Assembly (NCBI GenBank): GCA_037132075.1
Contig: JBAXPV010000005.1
Span: 1 to 64,000 of the forward strand
Origin: JBAXPV01 sp037132075
GTDB lineage: Bacteria > Bacteroidota > Bacteroidia > Bacteroidales > CAIXZF01
Reading direction: 5' to 3'
DNA: 64,000 nucleotides
Within the stretch, counting starts at the first letter, position 1, and each line of letters begins with the position of its first letter. Made by a program: the position numbers and the translations under genes. The notes under the pieces were generated by a model. It had not been told where the DNA came from. It searched no databases and saw only the letters and a program-made list of their open reading frames with translations. Below, piece after piece: positions 16,653-24,876 of the stretch.

Positions 16653-17996
16653 TCAAAAAAGCCTGGGCGTTTCTGGTTTCTTTGGCTCAATAAATCTCTT
16701 CAACTCCCATGGTTTATATCGTTCCTGAATAGTGGCTTCTACCTTACTCCGTGGTTTCCCGTATTTTATCTGAGAGAGAGCTATTACTTTTGCCTTCAGG
16801 TTATGTCTAGCTTCTGCTAGAGGGATCGTGGTGGCACTAAATGGCTGGGAGCTGGCCCCTTCAATCATTAGCTTTAGGTACATATTAAATCTAGGGAGGC
16901 TAATAAGGTCATTCTGATCAAAAACTGGTTTGAATTCTTTAGCTAATACATCTGCATCTTCCGCTCCAATCCGAAAAGAAATGATGGTACCGACATTACC
17001 AAAAATGGCTGATCTGATCTTATCGTGGAGTTGATTAATATATTGGTGCGACAAAAATATAGCTAGGCGATATTTTCTGGCTTCAGCTAGAATATCGGCA
17101 AAAGACATAGAAACAAAGGAGTGCATCTCATCTACATAGAGATAAAAGGGTTTCCGGGTGCTTTCCGGCTGTTTGGCCCGGTACAAAGCCGCCAACTGAA
17201 TATTAGTTACCAGCATATTCCCCAGTATTGATGAGACATCTTCCCCCAATTCTCCTTTGGAGAGGTTGGCAATCAGGATTTTTCCCTGATTCATTATTTC
17301 AGTTAGGTTAAAGCCTCGGATTTTTTGTCCGACAATGTTCCGGAGCGGTGTACTGGCCAAAAATAGCCCAGTCTTATTTAAAATCGGAGAGATAGCTTCT
17401 GATCTGAGTCGAGCAGAATAACTTTCAAACTCATTGTGCCAGAAAGATAGAATATGAGGGCTTGTGGACCTGGCGAGTAGTCTGCTACGAAAGCCCTGAT
17501 CACTTAAGAGTGGCTGAATATCGAGTAAAGTACTATTTCCGTTTTCTAAGAGAGTTAATAGGGCAAACCTGAGAATGTATTCCATTCTTGGACCCCAGGA
17601 ATCAGCCCAAATCTTCCTAAAGGTTGAAATTAGACCCGAAGCTACCAAATGGTGGTGGTTGGGATGGATACCTAGAATTGGGTTAAAGGCAATAGGAAAC
17701 TCGGTATCACTGGGATTGAAATAGAGGACATCTTTGATCCGGTTTTCCGGAATGTAATTTAAAATATGACTGGCAATATCGCCATGAGGGTCAATCAGAC
17801 AGAGCCCATTACGTCGCGCAATGTCAGAAATAGCCATATTCTCTAAGAGTGTGCTTTTGCCGGTGCCGGTTTTCCCAATAACATAAATATGCCCCAAGCG
17901 GTCAAGGTCCTTGATACCAAATGGTTTGTTCTGGTTGTGCCAACTGGTTAGTCCAATGGGGGTGATATTAGAATTATCTGTTCTATTTGTGTCCAT
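16653..17996 (-). CDS. Second TraD/HerA-like ATPase
   Basis: 447 aa with the same motor core as the 11612 gene: Walker A GKTGTGKST (residues 41-49), DPHGDIASH, and LYVDEMHSFVS near residue 265. It lacks the large N-terminal domain and the nuclease-like tail, so the two are paralogous motors of different build. Coupling proteins and HerA/FtsK-type ATPases both use this core. No relaxase or VirB4 was found nearby, so the transfer role is an inference from the neighbouring pilin. A hairpin at 18107-18131 lies upstream. Confidence 0.82.
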   Translation of the reverse strand: MDTNRTDNSNITPIGLTSWHNQNKPFGIKDLDRLGHIYVIGKTGTGKSTLLENMAISDIARRNGLCLIDPHGDIASHILNYIPENRIKDVLYFNPSDTEFPIAFNPILGIHPNHHHLVASGLISTFRKIWADSWGPRMEYILRFALLTLLENGNSTLLDIQPLLSDQGFRSRLLARSTSPHILSFWHNEFESYSARLRSEAISPILNKTGLFLASTPLRNIVGQKIRGFNLTEIMNQGKILIANLSKGELGEDVSSILGNMLVTNIQLAALYRAKQPESTRKPFYLYVDEMHSFVSMSFADILAEARKYRLAIFLSHQYINQLHDKIRSAIFGNVGTIISFRIGAEDADVLAKEFKPVFDQNDLISLPRFNMYLKLMIEGASSQPFSATTIPLAEARHNLKAKVIALSQIKYGKPRSKVEATIQERYKPWELKRFIEPKKPETPRLF

Positions 17997-18106
17997 TCCC
18001 TAAGAATACTGATATTCTCGGGTGATAAAAAGACGGTAAAAAGTAACATTCTTGGCAATTTTCCCCGGCTTATATCTAGCATTTACCTGTGCCATACTTG
18101 ATTTTA

Positions 18107-18131
18107 GGGAGTAATCCTCGGATTACTTCCC
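18107..18131. terminator. Strong hairpin between ATPase gene and recombinase leader
   Basis: GGGAGTAATCC-tc-GGATTACTTCCC, an 11-bp stem with one mismatch and a very short loop, followed by AATTAA. It lies in the 18001-18165 gap upstream of the ATPase gene. It has no long T run, so it may be a terminator or a protein-binding palindrome. Confidence 0.5.
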
Positions 18132-18206
18132 AATTAACTTGCCTCTAATAAACATATAGTTTACAATGTTAAGTCAAGGTAAAAGAGCCGCAGAAAATAA
18201 TAATCC

Positions 18207-18338
18207 GAAGCCAAGGAGGGGGAAGGGCCAGCTTTTATCTGAGCAAGGTAATTCTCAGCCCTACCCCTCCTTGGGCTTCACGAATTCCGATCCACAATCC
18301 GAAGAGGTGGCCCTGCGCTACCTCGCTCAATGGATTGT
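18207..18338 (+). ncRNA. Structured leader upstream of the internal serine recombinase
   Basis: Two consecutive hairpins. The first (18207-18279) has arms GAAGCCAAGGAGGGG and CCCCTCCTTGGGCTTC (one bulged base), extended inwards by AGGGC/GCCCT and a terminal CTGAG/CTCAG hairpin. The second (18294-18338) has outer arms ACAATCC/GGATTGT and inner arms GAGGT/ACCTC. It ends 27 bp before the recombinase start. It may be a cis-regulatory RNA or a recombination site. A frame of 89 codons (18166-18435) crosses it but looks like a by-product of the repeats. Confidence 0.5.
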
Positions 18339-18364
18339 CCGATATATTTTAGAACAACATAACT

Positions 18365-20014
18365 ATGATAATAAACCAAAACCCGCTGAAGAAAGCGGTG
18401 ATTTACGTCCGGGTCTCGACCAAGGAACAGGTTGACGAGGGAAACAGTCTTATTACTCAGCAAAAAATCTGTCTGGATTATGCAAAGAGCCACAACTATG
18501 ATGTGATCGAAACTTTTATTGAGCAAGGGGAAAGTGCCAAAACTGCAAATCGGACCGAATTACAGAGACTTCTCTCCCATTGTGCCGACAAAAAGAACGG
18601 GATCAAAGCGGTGATTATCTATAAGCTAGACCGCTTATCGCGAAATACGGATGATTATAGCCAGTTGCGCTTATTACTTAAGCGTTATGGAGTAGAAATA
18701 AAATCAACATCTGAGCATTTTGAGAACAACCCGGTTGGCCGTTTCATGGAAAATACGATGGCTAATATCGCTCAATTTGATAATGATATCCGGACTGAAC
18801 GTTCGGTGGGTGGCATGAAAGAGGCAGTGCAAGAAGGACGCTATGTCTGGACGGCTCCCGTGGGCTATAAGAATGTGAAAATCGGGGGCCGGGCAACTAT
18901 TACGCCTGATGAAGTAACTGCGCCCTTAATACGCCGCGCTTTTGAATTAGTGGCCACTAATATTTACACAACCGAGCAAGTTAGGCAAATCATTACGAAG
19001 GAAGGGCTGTTAAACCGCCAGGGAAAACCATATTTTAAGGGTTATTTTTACAAATTCCTAAGCAATGAACTTTATACCGGCTGGATTAATAAGTTTGGAG
19101 AAAAACACCGGGGGAAATTTCCTCCAATTGTTTCGGAAGAACTATTCAATCAGGCGCAAAGAATACTTAGATGCAAAGGCCGCAAACATGCCTCTTATCT
19201 GGTTAATCACCCTGATTTCCCCTTACGAAAGTTTGTGTTTAATGAGCTTGGGCAGAGATTAACTGGTGCCTGGACGACCGGAAGAACGAAAAAATATCCC
19301 TACTATCGCTTTAAGGGTAAAAATTCTAACCACAAAAAGGAAGTCTTGGAACAAGCTTTTATGGCTTACCTTAATACCTACCAGCTCAATGAGAAAAATG
19401 TAAGACGGCTTAATGAAATCGCTCAGGAGGAATTAGTTTTTTCGACCCGCAATCAGCGCAAGGAAGTGGAACGGCTTAAGGAGTCAATTAAAGATATAAA
19501 TGTAAAGCAAACAGGCCTCTTAAGAAAAAACCTAGAGGGGGTGATTTCAGATGATCTCTTAAAGCAACAACTTGAATTCATTGATCAGGAACTAATTGAG
19601 ATAAATGCCCTTTTGGCACGAATTTCCATTTCGGACACGGACTTTACTAAAATACCAGGAGTGGTTGAATCATTTCTCAAAAACCCCAGTGTTTTATGGG
19701 AAAACTCCGTTACCGAGCTTAAAACCCAGCTTCAATGGTTCCAATTTCCCAAAGGTTTGACTTTCCAGAAGAATATTTTTCGAACCGCTGAAATGTGCTG
19801 TCTTTTCAAGGCAAAAGACGCCTTGACAGCGTCTTTTTCTACTAGAGTAGACTCGAAGAAATCTGGTTTGAAATTAGATAATAAATTCTGGTTAAAATTT
19901 GCCAGTGAGTGTGAATATTTAAGTAAGCTCTTGGCGGATAAACAATTAAAAGCAGCTGATGAAGACTCTACCAATGCTGATTTCACCCGTGATAAAAATA
20001 ATTGCCCACCTTAG
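18365..20014 (+). CDS. Large serine recombinase (internal to the element)
   Basis: 549 aa. The N-terminal resolvase domain has the catalytic Ser18 in YVRVSTKEQ and the KLDRLSRNTDD motif. The Recombinase domain (VGYKNVKIGG … LLNRQGKPYFKG) follows, then a coiled-coil region near residues 370-430. The zinc-ribbon, normally with four Cys, is Cys-free here (RKFVFNELGQRLTGAW … YPYYRFKG), so this subdomain is degenerate or metal-free. It is not next to comM, so it belongs to a second insertion or to an ancestral element. It is preceded by strong hairpins (18207-18338) and followed by a small HTH gene. Confidence 0.88.
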   Translation: MIINQNPLKKAVIYVRVSTKEQVDEGNSLITQQKICLDYAKSHNYDVIETFIEQGESAKTANRTELQRLLSHCADKKNGIKAVIIYKLDRLSRNTDDYSQLRLLLKRYGVEIKSTSEHFENNPVGRFMENTMANIAQFDNDIRTERSVGGMKEAVQEGRYVWTAPVGYKNVKIGGRATITPDEVTAPLIRRAFELVATNIYTTEQVRQIITKEGLLNRQGKPYFKGYFYKFLSNELYTGWINKFGEKHRGKFPPIVSEELFNQAQRILRCKGRKHASYLVNHPDFPLRKFVFNELGQRLTGAWTTGRTKKYPYYRFKGKNSNHKKEVLEQAFMAYLNTYQLNEKNVRRLNEIAQEELVFSTRNQRKEVERLKESIKDINVKQTGLLRKNLEGVISDDLLKQQLEFIDQELIEINALLARISISDTDFTKIPGVVESFLKNPSVLWENSVTELKTQLQWFQFPKGLTFQKNIFRTAEMCCLFKAKDALTASFSTRVDSKKSGLKLDNKFWLKFASECEYLSKLLADKQLKAADEDSTNADFTRDKNNCPP

Positions 20015-20079
20015 TTGCCGACTAAGGTAACATTTACCTCCCTTATTGTTAATTCTATTAAATTTAAAATTATGACTAT

Positions 20080-20346
20080 ATGAGTAATCAAAATATAAAT
20101 CTTCCATATTGCAACTCTCTGAGACAATGCCGGCAGAAGGCTGGCCTTTCTCAGTTTGATATTATTATTCGCCTGGGCTTTAAAAGTAACACCCGTATTT
20201 CTCAGTGGGAAAGCGGCAAACGGCTTCCTAACATCATCAACCTCTTTCGCTTAGCTGAGATCTATCAGGTTTCCCCTCAGGAATTATATCCTGAGCTTAA
20301 ATCCTGTATTCAGCTACCCTTACAAGATAATACCACATCCCTTTAA
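20080..20346 (+). CDS. XRE-family helix-turn-helix regulator
   Basis: 88 aa, a single HTH_3 domain (LRQCRQKAGLSQFDIIIRLG … RISQWESGKRLPNIINLFRL) covering nearly the whole protein. It lies 65 bp after the serine recombinase and in the same direction, so it may be the regulator or directionality partner of that unit. No operator was identified. Confidence 0.8.
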   Translation: MSNQNINLPYCNSLRQCRQKAGLSQFDIIIRLGFKSNTRISQWESGKRLPNIINLFRLAEIYQVSPQELYPELKSCIQLPLQDNTTSL

Positions 20347-20440
20347 ATCATCAGCCTTTCAGCTCGAAGACATTTTCCTGCTGGATTGAAGTATTATGCA
20401 GTAAGTACGGATAAATTGCTCCAGATAAAACCTTCTGATT

Positions 20441-20617
20441 CTATCCATTACACTTCTTACAGTTTTTCTTACAATAATCAACACATTCTTCGTATGTCCC
20501 CTCAAATACCCCAACTTCCAATGGGTGTTCTTTTTCATTTTTTTTAATGATTCTACAACTTTCGTAAGGTGGTTTGTTTTCATAAACGTTGCTTGGAACT
20601 ACTACTCTGTAAATCAT
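20441..20617 (-). CDS. Small cysteine-rich protein, unknown
   Basis: 58 aa from ATG at 20617 (MIYRVVVPSNVYENKPPYES) ending in EECVDYCKKNCKKCNG, with four closely spaced Cys that could bind a metal. The longer frame upstream to 20707 is hydrophobic low-complexity text and is not used. No family was recognised. It stands alone between the HTH gene and the RadC-like gene. Codon pattern and the clean C-terminal Cys cluster favour a real gene, with modest certainty. Confidence 0.5.
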   Translation of the reverse strand: MIYRVVVPSNVYENKPPYESCRIIKKNEKEHPLEVGVFEGTYEECVDYCKKNCKKCNG

Positions 20618-20816
20618 GGATGTAAGTTTTAATTGGTTAATGTTGAACAAATTTAAAAAAAATTGTATATTACTGGTTACAATGCTGATTATTATCCTGA
20701 AAGCCAATATAGTATTTCAATTTCATTAATGTAGATTAGAATATCATGAGTTTACTTTAAGGTGATTGAAAATCTTTGGGAAAAGAAAGCTCATGATTAA
20801 ATGGAGTCGCTTTAAT

Positions 20817-20844
20817 AAAGCCCGATTTGTTTAAAATCGGGCTT
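20817..20844. terminator. Intrinsic terminator hairpin
   Basis: AAGCCCGATTT-gttt-AAATCGGGCTT, a perfect 11-bp stem. It lies 37 bp beyond the stop of the RadC-like gene on the minus strand. Confidence 0.75.
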
Positions 20845-20880
20845 GTAGTTTGAATCTCCATGTTAATGTTGATTCATTTT

Positions 20881-21369
20881 TCAGATAATACCCTCATCGG
20901 CAAAGCTATAGTAACACCCCTCTTGACCAATTATTAGATGGTCAAGGACGGTTATCTCTAGCAATTTCCCGGCTTGGCCCAATGATTTTGTCAAAGCAAG
21001 ATCAGCTTCACTGGGGATAATGGAGCCAGACGGATGGTTGTGGCATAGAACTAGGCAGGTAGTGCAGGTTGTCAGGGCGATGGAAAAGATAACCTTGGGA
21101 TCAACTACGGTCCCAGACATTCCTCCCTGACTAAGTCTGACCCACCCTATCACCATATTGGCCCGGTTTAGTAAGAGGAGATAAAACTGTTCCTGGTATT
21201 CTATGGTATCTTTGTCAAATATTTGATAAAATATTTCATAGGCATCTCGGGAACTGCGGACTTTCACCCTCTCCTTGGGGCGGCTCTTGTAGACTACTTT
21301 GACTTCAGCTAACTCAGGACTGGTTACGAAATCACCAAGTGAAACTCTATCTAAATTCTTGGTTCTCAT
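20881..21369 (-). CDS. RadC-like JAB/MPN-domain protein
   Basis: 162 aa. The MPN+ (JAMM) metal site is present as HNHPSG with a downstream acidic residue (CHNHPSGSIIPSEAD). This short RadC form lacks the N-terminal HhH region of full RadC (~225 aa). It is typical of plasmids, ICEs and phages, where it is often found beside anti-restriction genes. Here it directly follows the split ardC gene (12-bp gap), so the two were one operon before the RIT insertion. The biochemical role of these proteins is not settled. Confidence 0.85.
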   Translation of the reverse strand: MRTKNLDRVSLGDFVTSPELAEVKVVYKSRPKERVKVRSSRDAYEIFYQIFDKDTIEYQEQFYLLLLNRANMVIGWVRLSQGGMSGTVVDPKVIFSIALTTCTTCLVLCHNHPSGSIIPSEADLALTKSLGQAGKLLEITVLDHLIIGQEGCYYSFADEGII

Positions 21370-21381
21370 AGCGTCTCAGAT

Positions 21382-21774
21382 TTATGAACCGTTTGTCTTT
21401 CCTGACAAAGAAGACGGTTTCTTTCTGTCCACCTTCTCCTTTTTCATCTTCTGAGGTACTCCTTGTCCAGTCGAAACTAAGACTGGGACAACTTCTGGCT
21501 CCCGTTCCAGGCCACTCAGGATAAAATCAGCGGCCTTTTGGGCCTGCGAACTGGCAAACACAATAAAGCGGCTATCTTTTTTAAGCCTGGTTAACCAGCC
21601 GTTGATATAGGCAGCGTTATTCTGGAAATCCCGATCAGATATTCCCGCCTGGGCTTCAAGACAGCAGGCCCCTATCTCAGCAATAAGCTCCTCGGTCGAG
21701 TACTTCTCAGACCCAAAGGAGATGCTTTTCATACCTTCTGCCCGGTTCAGCCGCTTCTCATGTCCGGTTGAATG
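21382..21774 (-). pseudogene. ardC: ArdC-like anti-restriction protein, 3' part (split by RIT element)
   Basis: Starts, in the rebuilt reading, right after HELIH with STGHEKRLNR and continues through a YSTEELIAEIG segment and AAYINGWL to the stop, about 130 residues. These are the second half of the zincin metal site and the C-terminal domain of ArdC-type proteins. The 5' part is at 24873-25484. The ATG in the local frame is not a true start; the piece is a fragment created by insertion. Confidence 0.88.
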
Positions 21775-21801
21775 CACTTTATGCCGATATCGGCATAATA
21801 T

Positions 21802-21828
21802 CCATAATGCCGCAAATGATATTATGCC
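21802..21828. repeat. RIT terminal inverted repeat, left
   Basis: Reads CCATAATGCCGCAAATGATA then TTATGCC. It matches the inverse of 24850-24876 at about 23 of 27 positions, with the outer 14 bases identical. Confidence 0.85.
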
Positions 21829-21887
21829 GCACCAGTTTAGCTGAGTATTGTTTTTAGTGCTTTTCCGGTGCGGACATACGGCATAAT

Positions 21888-22883
21888 TTATAGGTTTTCG
21901 AGAAAACTGAGTAATTCATCATCCGGCTTATAACGACCTGGATTTACGGACGGATTGGACATTTTTGCCAGAGCTTTTTCTTTTAGCGTCATATCAGCGT
22001 GGATATAAACCTGTGTTGTTTCTATTGATTCATGACCGAGCCAAAGAGCAATAACAGCCTGATCTATGCCATGATGGAGCAGATCCATTGCCGTACTGTG
22101 ACGTAGAACATGTGGGCTAATACGTTTTCCAATTAGTGAATCACAGGATTTAGATGCTGTTTTTATATGCCGTTTTAGCAAATGTTCAAGAGCATCCCGG
22201 CTCATTTTATCCCTGCGCATTGTTGGGAAAAGCGGATCGTGTTCAGAGCCGCATCGCTCCTTTAACCAGTTTTTCATGACTGCAACAGTTTCACGTCTTA
22301 GCGGTGTTGCCCGATGCTTCCGTCCTTTGCCTACACATCGAACATGTGCCCCTGTTTCAAGAACAACATCACAACATTGTAAATTAACAAGTTCAGATGC
22401 TCTTAACCCAGTTTGTAAAGCGAGTGTAAGGATGGCTTGATCGCGGCGTCCGATCCATGTTGAGCATTCCGGTGCGTTTAACAAAGCCTGCATTTCCTGA
22501 TCGTCTAGATACTCAACACTACGCTTAACATAGCGTTTGCCCGGCATACTCAGTATTTTTTGGCAATGCAGCATATAAGCTGGTTCATGAATGGCAACAA
22601 ACCTGAAAAATGACCGTATAGCTGCTAGCCGTGTATTACGACTTCTGGCAGTATTTTTTCGGGCATTTTCAATATCATCCAAAAATTTTCCAATCATTTC
22701 TGCATCAAGATTATCAACACTCAGCTTCGTTGGTGCCTTCCCTGTCTTCTCAACGGCAAATTTTAAAAGCAATCTGAATGTGTCACGGTAACTGGCAATT
22801 GTATGAGGACTGGCTTCCATTTGGGTGTAAAGTTTGTCCGTAAAAAACTTCTGGATCAGTGCTGAAAGCGTCATGACAGTCAT
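21888..22883 (-). CDS. RIT tyrosine recombinase, third gene
   Basis: About 331 aa, phage-integrase family. An N-terminal SAM-like core-binding domain precedes the catalytic domain. Catalytic residues visible: Arg in TGLRASELV, His-x-x-Arg in SPHVLRHSTA, His in LGHESIETTQ and Tyr in QVYIH. The start at 22883 overlaps the previous stop by 4 bp; a longer frame begins at 22907. The three RIT recombinases differ from one another and are thought to act together, though the mechanism is poorly known. Confidence 0.9.
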   Translation of the reverse strand: MTVMTLSALIQKFFTDKLYTQMEASPHTIASYRDTFRLLLKFAVEKTGKAPTKLSVDNLDAEMIGKFLDDIENARKNTARSRNTRLAAIRSFFRFVAIHEPAYMLHCQKILSMPGKRYVKRSVEYLDDQEMQALLNAPECSTWIGRRDQAILTLALQTGLRASELVNLQCCDVVLETGAHVRCVGKGRKHRATPLRRETVAVMKNWLKERCGSEHDPLFPTMRRDKMSRDALEHLLKRHIKTASKSCDSLIGKRISPHVLRHSTAMDLLHHGIDQAVIALWLGHESIETTQVYIHADMTLKEKALAKMSNPSVNPGRYKPDDELLSFLENL

Positions 22884-23824
22884 GATTGCACCTCCTTTTC
22901 CAAACAATCTTCAGCACGCTGTGAAGCCAAAGCCAACAATTCCGGAACGGCCTCAATATACCAATAAGTATGGGTCATGCTTTTATGCCCTAAATATGTT
23001 ACCAGTTTGAGCATTTCCTGATCAATATTTTTGCCTTCCTTGTACCAGTTTATCATGACTTTGACAGCAAATGTATGCCGTAAATCATGAATGCGGGGAC
23101 CAATTCCGTGTTTGTAAAATCGTTGATGTGCACGAAGACCAATCATTTTACCGATAACCACAAAGTTGTACCTGACGGCGCAATCGGTCAAACGAATGCC
23201 TTCATCAGAAACAAAAAAGGGTTCAGGTGTCTGCCCTAAAAGCCTGTCTCGTTTTCTTGAATATTCTTTCAAATATTTTTTTGTACACTCTGTAACAGGC
23301 AATATTCGGTCTTTCCCATTTTTGCCGTTGTACAGTGTGATAATACCGTCCTGTAGATCTACATCTTTGTTATTTAGAGAAATAGCTTCGCTTATCCGTA
23401 ATCCTGTTACAGATACAAGCCCAAAGAATGCCGGATATGTGAGTGCACGAAAGCCATTTATTGATGGCAAAACCCCAGCAGCTTCAATAATAGACCTGAT
23501 CTGATCATCTGTATAGATATAAGGCTGTTTTCGTCTGTAATGACAAGGAATTAAGGATTGTGGAGGAATTTCATGATGTACATCAAAACTGTGTAACCAA
23601 GATGCAAATATCCGGACCATTCCCAAACGTGCTGCCCACGTATACTGGGCCGCTTTTCCAAAGACCTGTTTCCATTGTAAAAACAGTTCTGAGGTGATGT
23701 GTGTCTCGTTTTTTGTTTCCAGAAAGCAAACAAATTGTTTCAAAACTCGCTCTGCCGTTCCCAGATCAAATCCAAGATTACGCCGTATTTCCAAATAACG
23801 CTGTAATTCCAGTGAAAGACTCAT
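22880..23824 (-). CDS. RIT tyrosine recombinase, second gene
   Basis: 314 aa. Catalytic set: Arg in TGLRISEAIS, His-x-x-Arg in IHDLRHTFAV, His in LGHKSMTH and Tyr in TYWYIE. It overlaps the upstream recombinase gene by 4 bp and the downstream one by 4 bp, so all three are translated from one message. It is the middle member of the trio. It lacks any accessory domain. Confidence 0.9.
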   Translation of the reverse strand: MSLSLELQRYLEIRRNLGFDLGTAERVLKQFVCFLETKNETHITSELFLQWKQVFGKAAQYTWAARLGMVRIFASWLHSFDVHHEIPPQSLIPCHYRRKQPYIYTDDQIRSIIEAAGVLPSINGFRALTYPAFFGLVSVTGLRISEAISLNNKDVDLQDGIITLYNGKNGKDRILPVTECTKKYLKEYSRKRDRLLGQTPEPFFVSDEGIRLTDCAVRYNFVVIGKMIGLRAHQRFYKHGIGPRIHDLRHTFAVKVMINWYKEGKNIDQEMLKLVTYLGHKSMTHTYWYIEAVPELLALASQRAEDCLEKEVQS

Positions 23825-24756
23825 GACTGGCCTCCTTTCTTCAAAGGCCAGGACTGTGCAATAGTCCGCAGTCCGCTAATATCCTGACGGGCATATAACA
23901 ACGTTGTCTGGCGCGAACGATGTCGTAAGGTATTGCTGATTTCCTCAAGGCTTGCACCTTTTTGCACCAGATTGGTTGCAAGACTGTGCCTGAGAATATA
24001 GCTGACAGTATATTGTTTAGGTCTTGGTATATTCGTCTTTTCCAATGCCTGTTTAAGAATGGAATTCAAAATCTGTGCATCTTTAAAAGGCTTGTATGGA
24101 GAACGGTATGCTAAGAATAAATCTCGAGATGTGCCTTTTCGTTCATGCATGACATAATCTGCTATGGCTTCACCAATATCCTGTAACAGCAGTGATTTAT
24201 CGTGATAACCGCCTTTTCCACGAATAAAAATTTCTCCTTTGCGCCAATCAATGTCATCCATTTGCAAAGCAATGACTTCCTGTGGTCGAAGTCCCAAACG
24301 TGCCATTAATAAAACCATGGCGTAGTCCCGTTTTTTCCAATTGCAAGTTGTTAAAGTCCGGAGGGCTTCGAGCAATTCTTCAACTTGGTCTGGTGTCAAA
24401 TGATAAGGAATTCGTCGCCCATATTTCTGCGCAACGCTTGGAATTCCGAGTGCCAGATTGGTCTCAATTTTCTCATATTGGAATAAAAACCGGAAGAAAT
24501 TACGCATAATGCTAGCGATTGATTTATCCCTTAATGGCATAACTCGTCCTGCCAGGCTGTGTAAAAAGTCGGCAATGTCAAGCCCCGTAATTTTTGACAA
24601 ATCATCAGGACTTTCTCCAAACTTGAAATCAAGAAACCTATCTGCAAATGTACAATGTTTGTAGACGCTCCTATCAGCTAATCCGCGATGGTGGCTAAGA
24701 TACGTTTGATACTCAGCCTTGAGTTTTTCCCTTGATTGGGTTTTTAATGTTTTCAT
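23821..24756 (-). CDS. RIT tyrosine recombinase, first gene
   Basis: About 311 aa from ATG at 24756 (MKTLKTQSREKLKAEYQTYL); the longer frame to 24846 runs into the terminal repeat. Catalytic residues: Arg in LGLRPQEVIA, Arg in SYILRHSLAT and Tyr in TTLLYARQD. The first His of the His-x-x-Arg motif is Tyr here (YILR), and the usual LGH is replaced by LRHRS. First gene of the RIT operon. Confidence 0.88.
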   Translation of the reverse strand: MKTLKTQSREKLKAEYQTYLSHHRGLADRSVYKHCTFADRFLDFKFGESPDDLSKITGLDIADFLHSLAGRVMPLRDKSIASIMRNFFRFLFQYEKIETNLALGIPSVAQKYGRRIPYHLTPDQVEELLEALRTLTTCNWKKRDYAMVLLMARLGLRPQEVIALQMDDIDWRKGEIFIRGKGGYHDKSLLLQDIGEAIADYVMHERKGTSRDLFLAYRSPYKPFKDAQILNSILKQALEKTNIPRPKQYTVSYILRHSLATNLVQKGASLEEISNTLRHRSRQTTLLYARQDISGLRTIAQSWPLKKGGQS

Positions 24757-24849
24757 AATCTTACTCCTATTTTGGTTAATAAAGGGTAAAATTATGCCGT
24801 ATACCAATATCTTAGAAGTCATGAAATCAATACTTTGGTAATCCAATTC

Positions 24850-24876
24850 GGCATTATATTGGTTGCGGCATTATGG
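24850..24876. repeat. RIT terminal inverted repeat, right
   Basis: Reads GGCATTATATTGGTTGCGGC then ATTATGG, the inverse of the left repeat. It ends in the CAT codon of the interrupted ardC gene. Confidence 0.85.

Larger units (their letters stand above)
21775..24872. mobile_element. RIT element (recombinase in trio) inserted in ardC
   Basis: A ~3.1-kb unit with three consecutive, overlapping tyrosine recombinase genes on the minus strand, the definition of RIT elements. Terminal inverted repeats of ~27 bp begin CCATAATGCCGCAA at 21802 and, inverted, at 24876. Subterminal repeats ATACGGCATAATTT (left, 21878-21891; right inverted, 24789-24802) lie inside. The insertion splits the HELIH|STGH motif of an ArdC-like gene exactly between codons, sharing CAT at the junction. 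The left end carries ~27 bp beyond the repeat, including a 16-bp palindrome ATGCCGATATCGGCAT. Confidence 0.9.

Noticed and set aside
11612..17996. A full conjugative ICE transfer operon
   Set aside because: No relaxase, VirB4 or mating-pore set found; only the coupling-type ATPases and a pilin-like protein are supported.
18166..18435. An 89-codon frame upstream of the serine recombinase
   Set aside because: It runs through two strong hairpins and 70 bp into the recombinase gene; the structure explains the sequence better than a protein.
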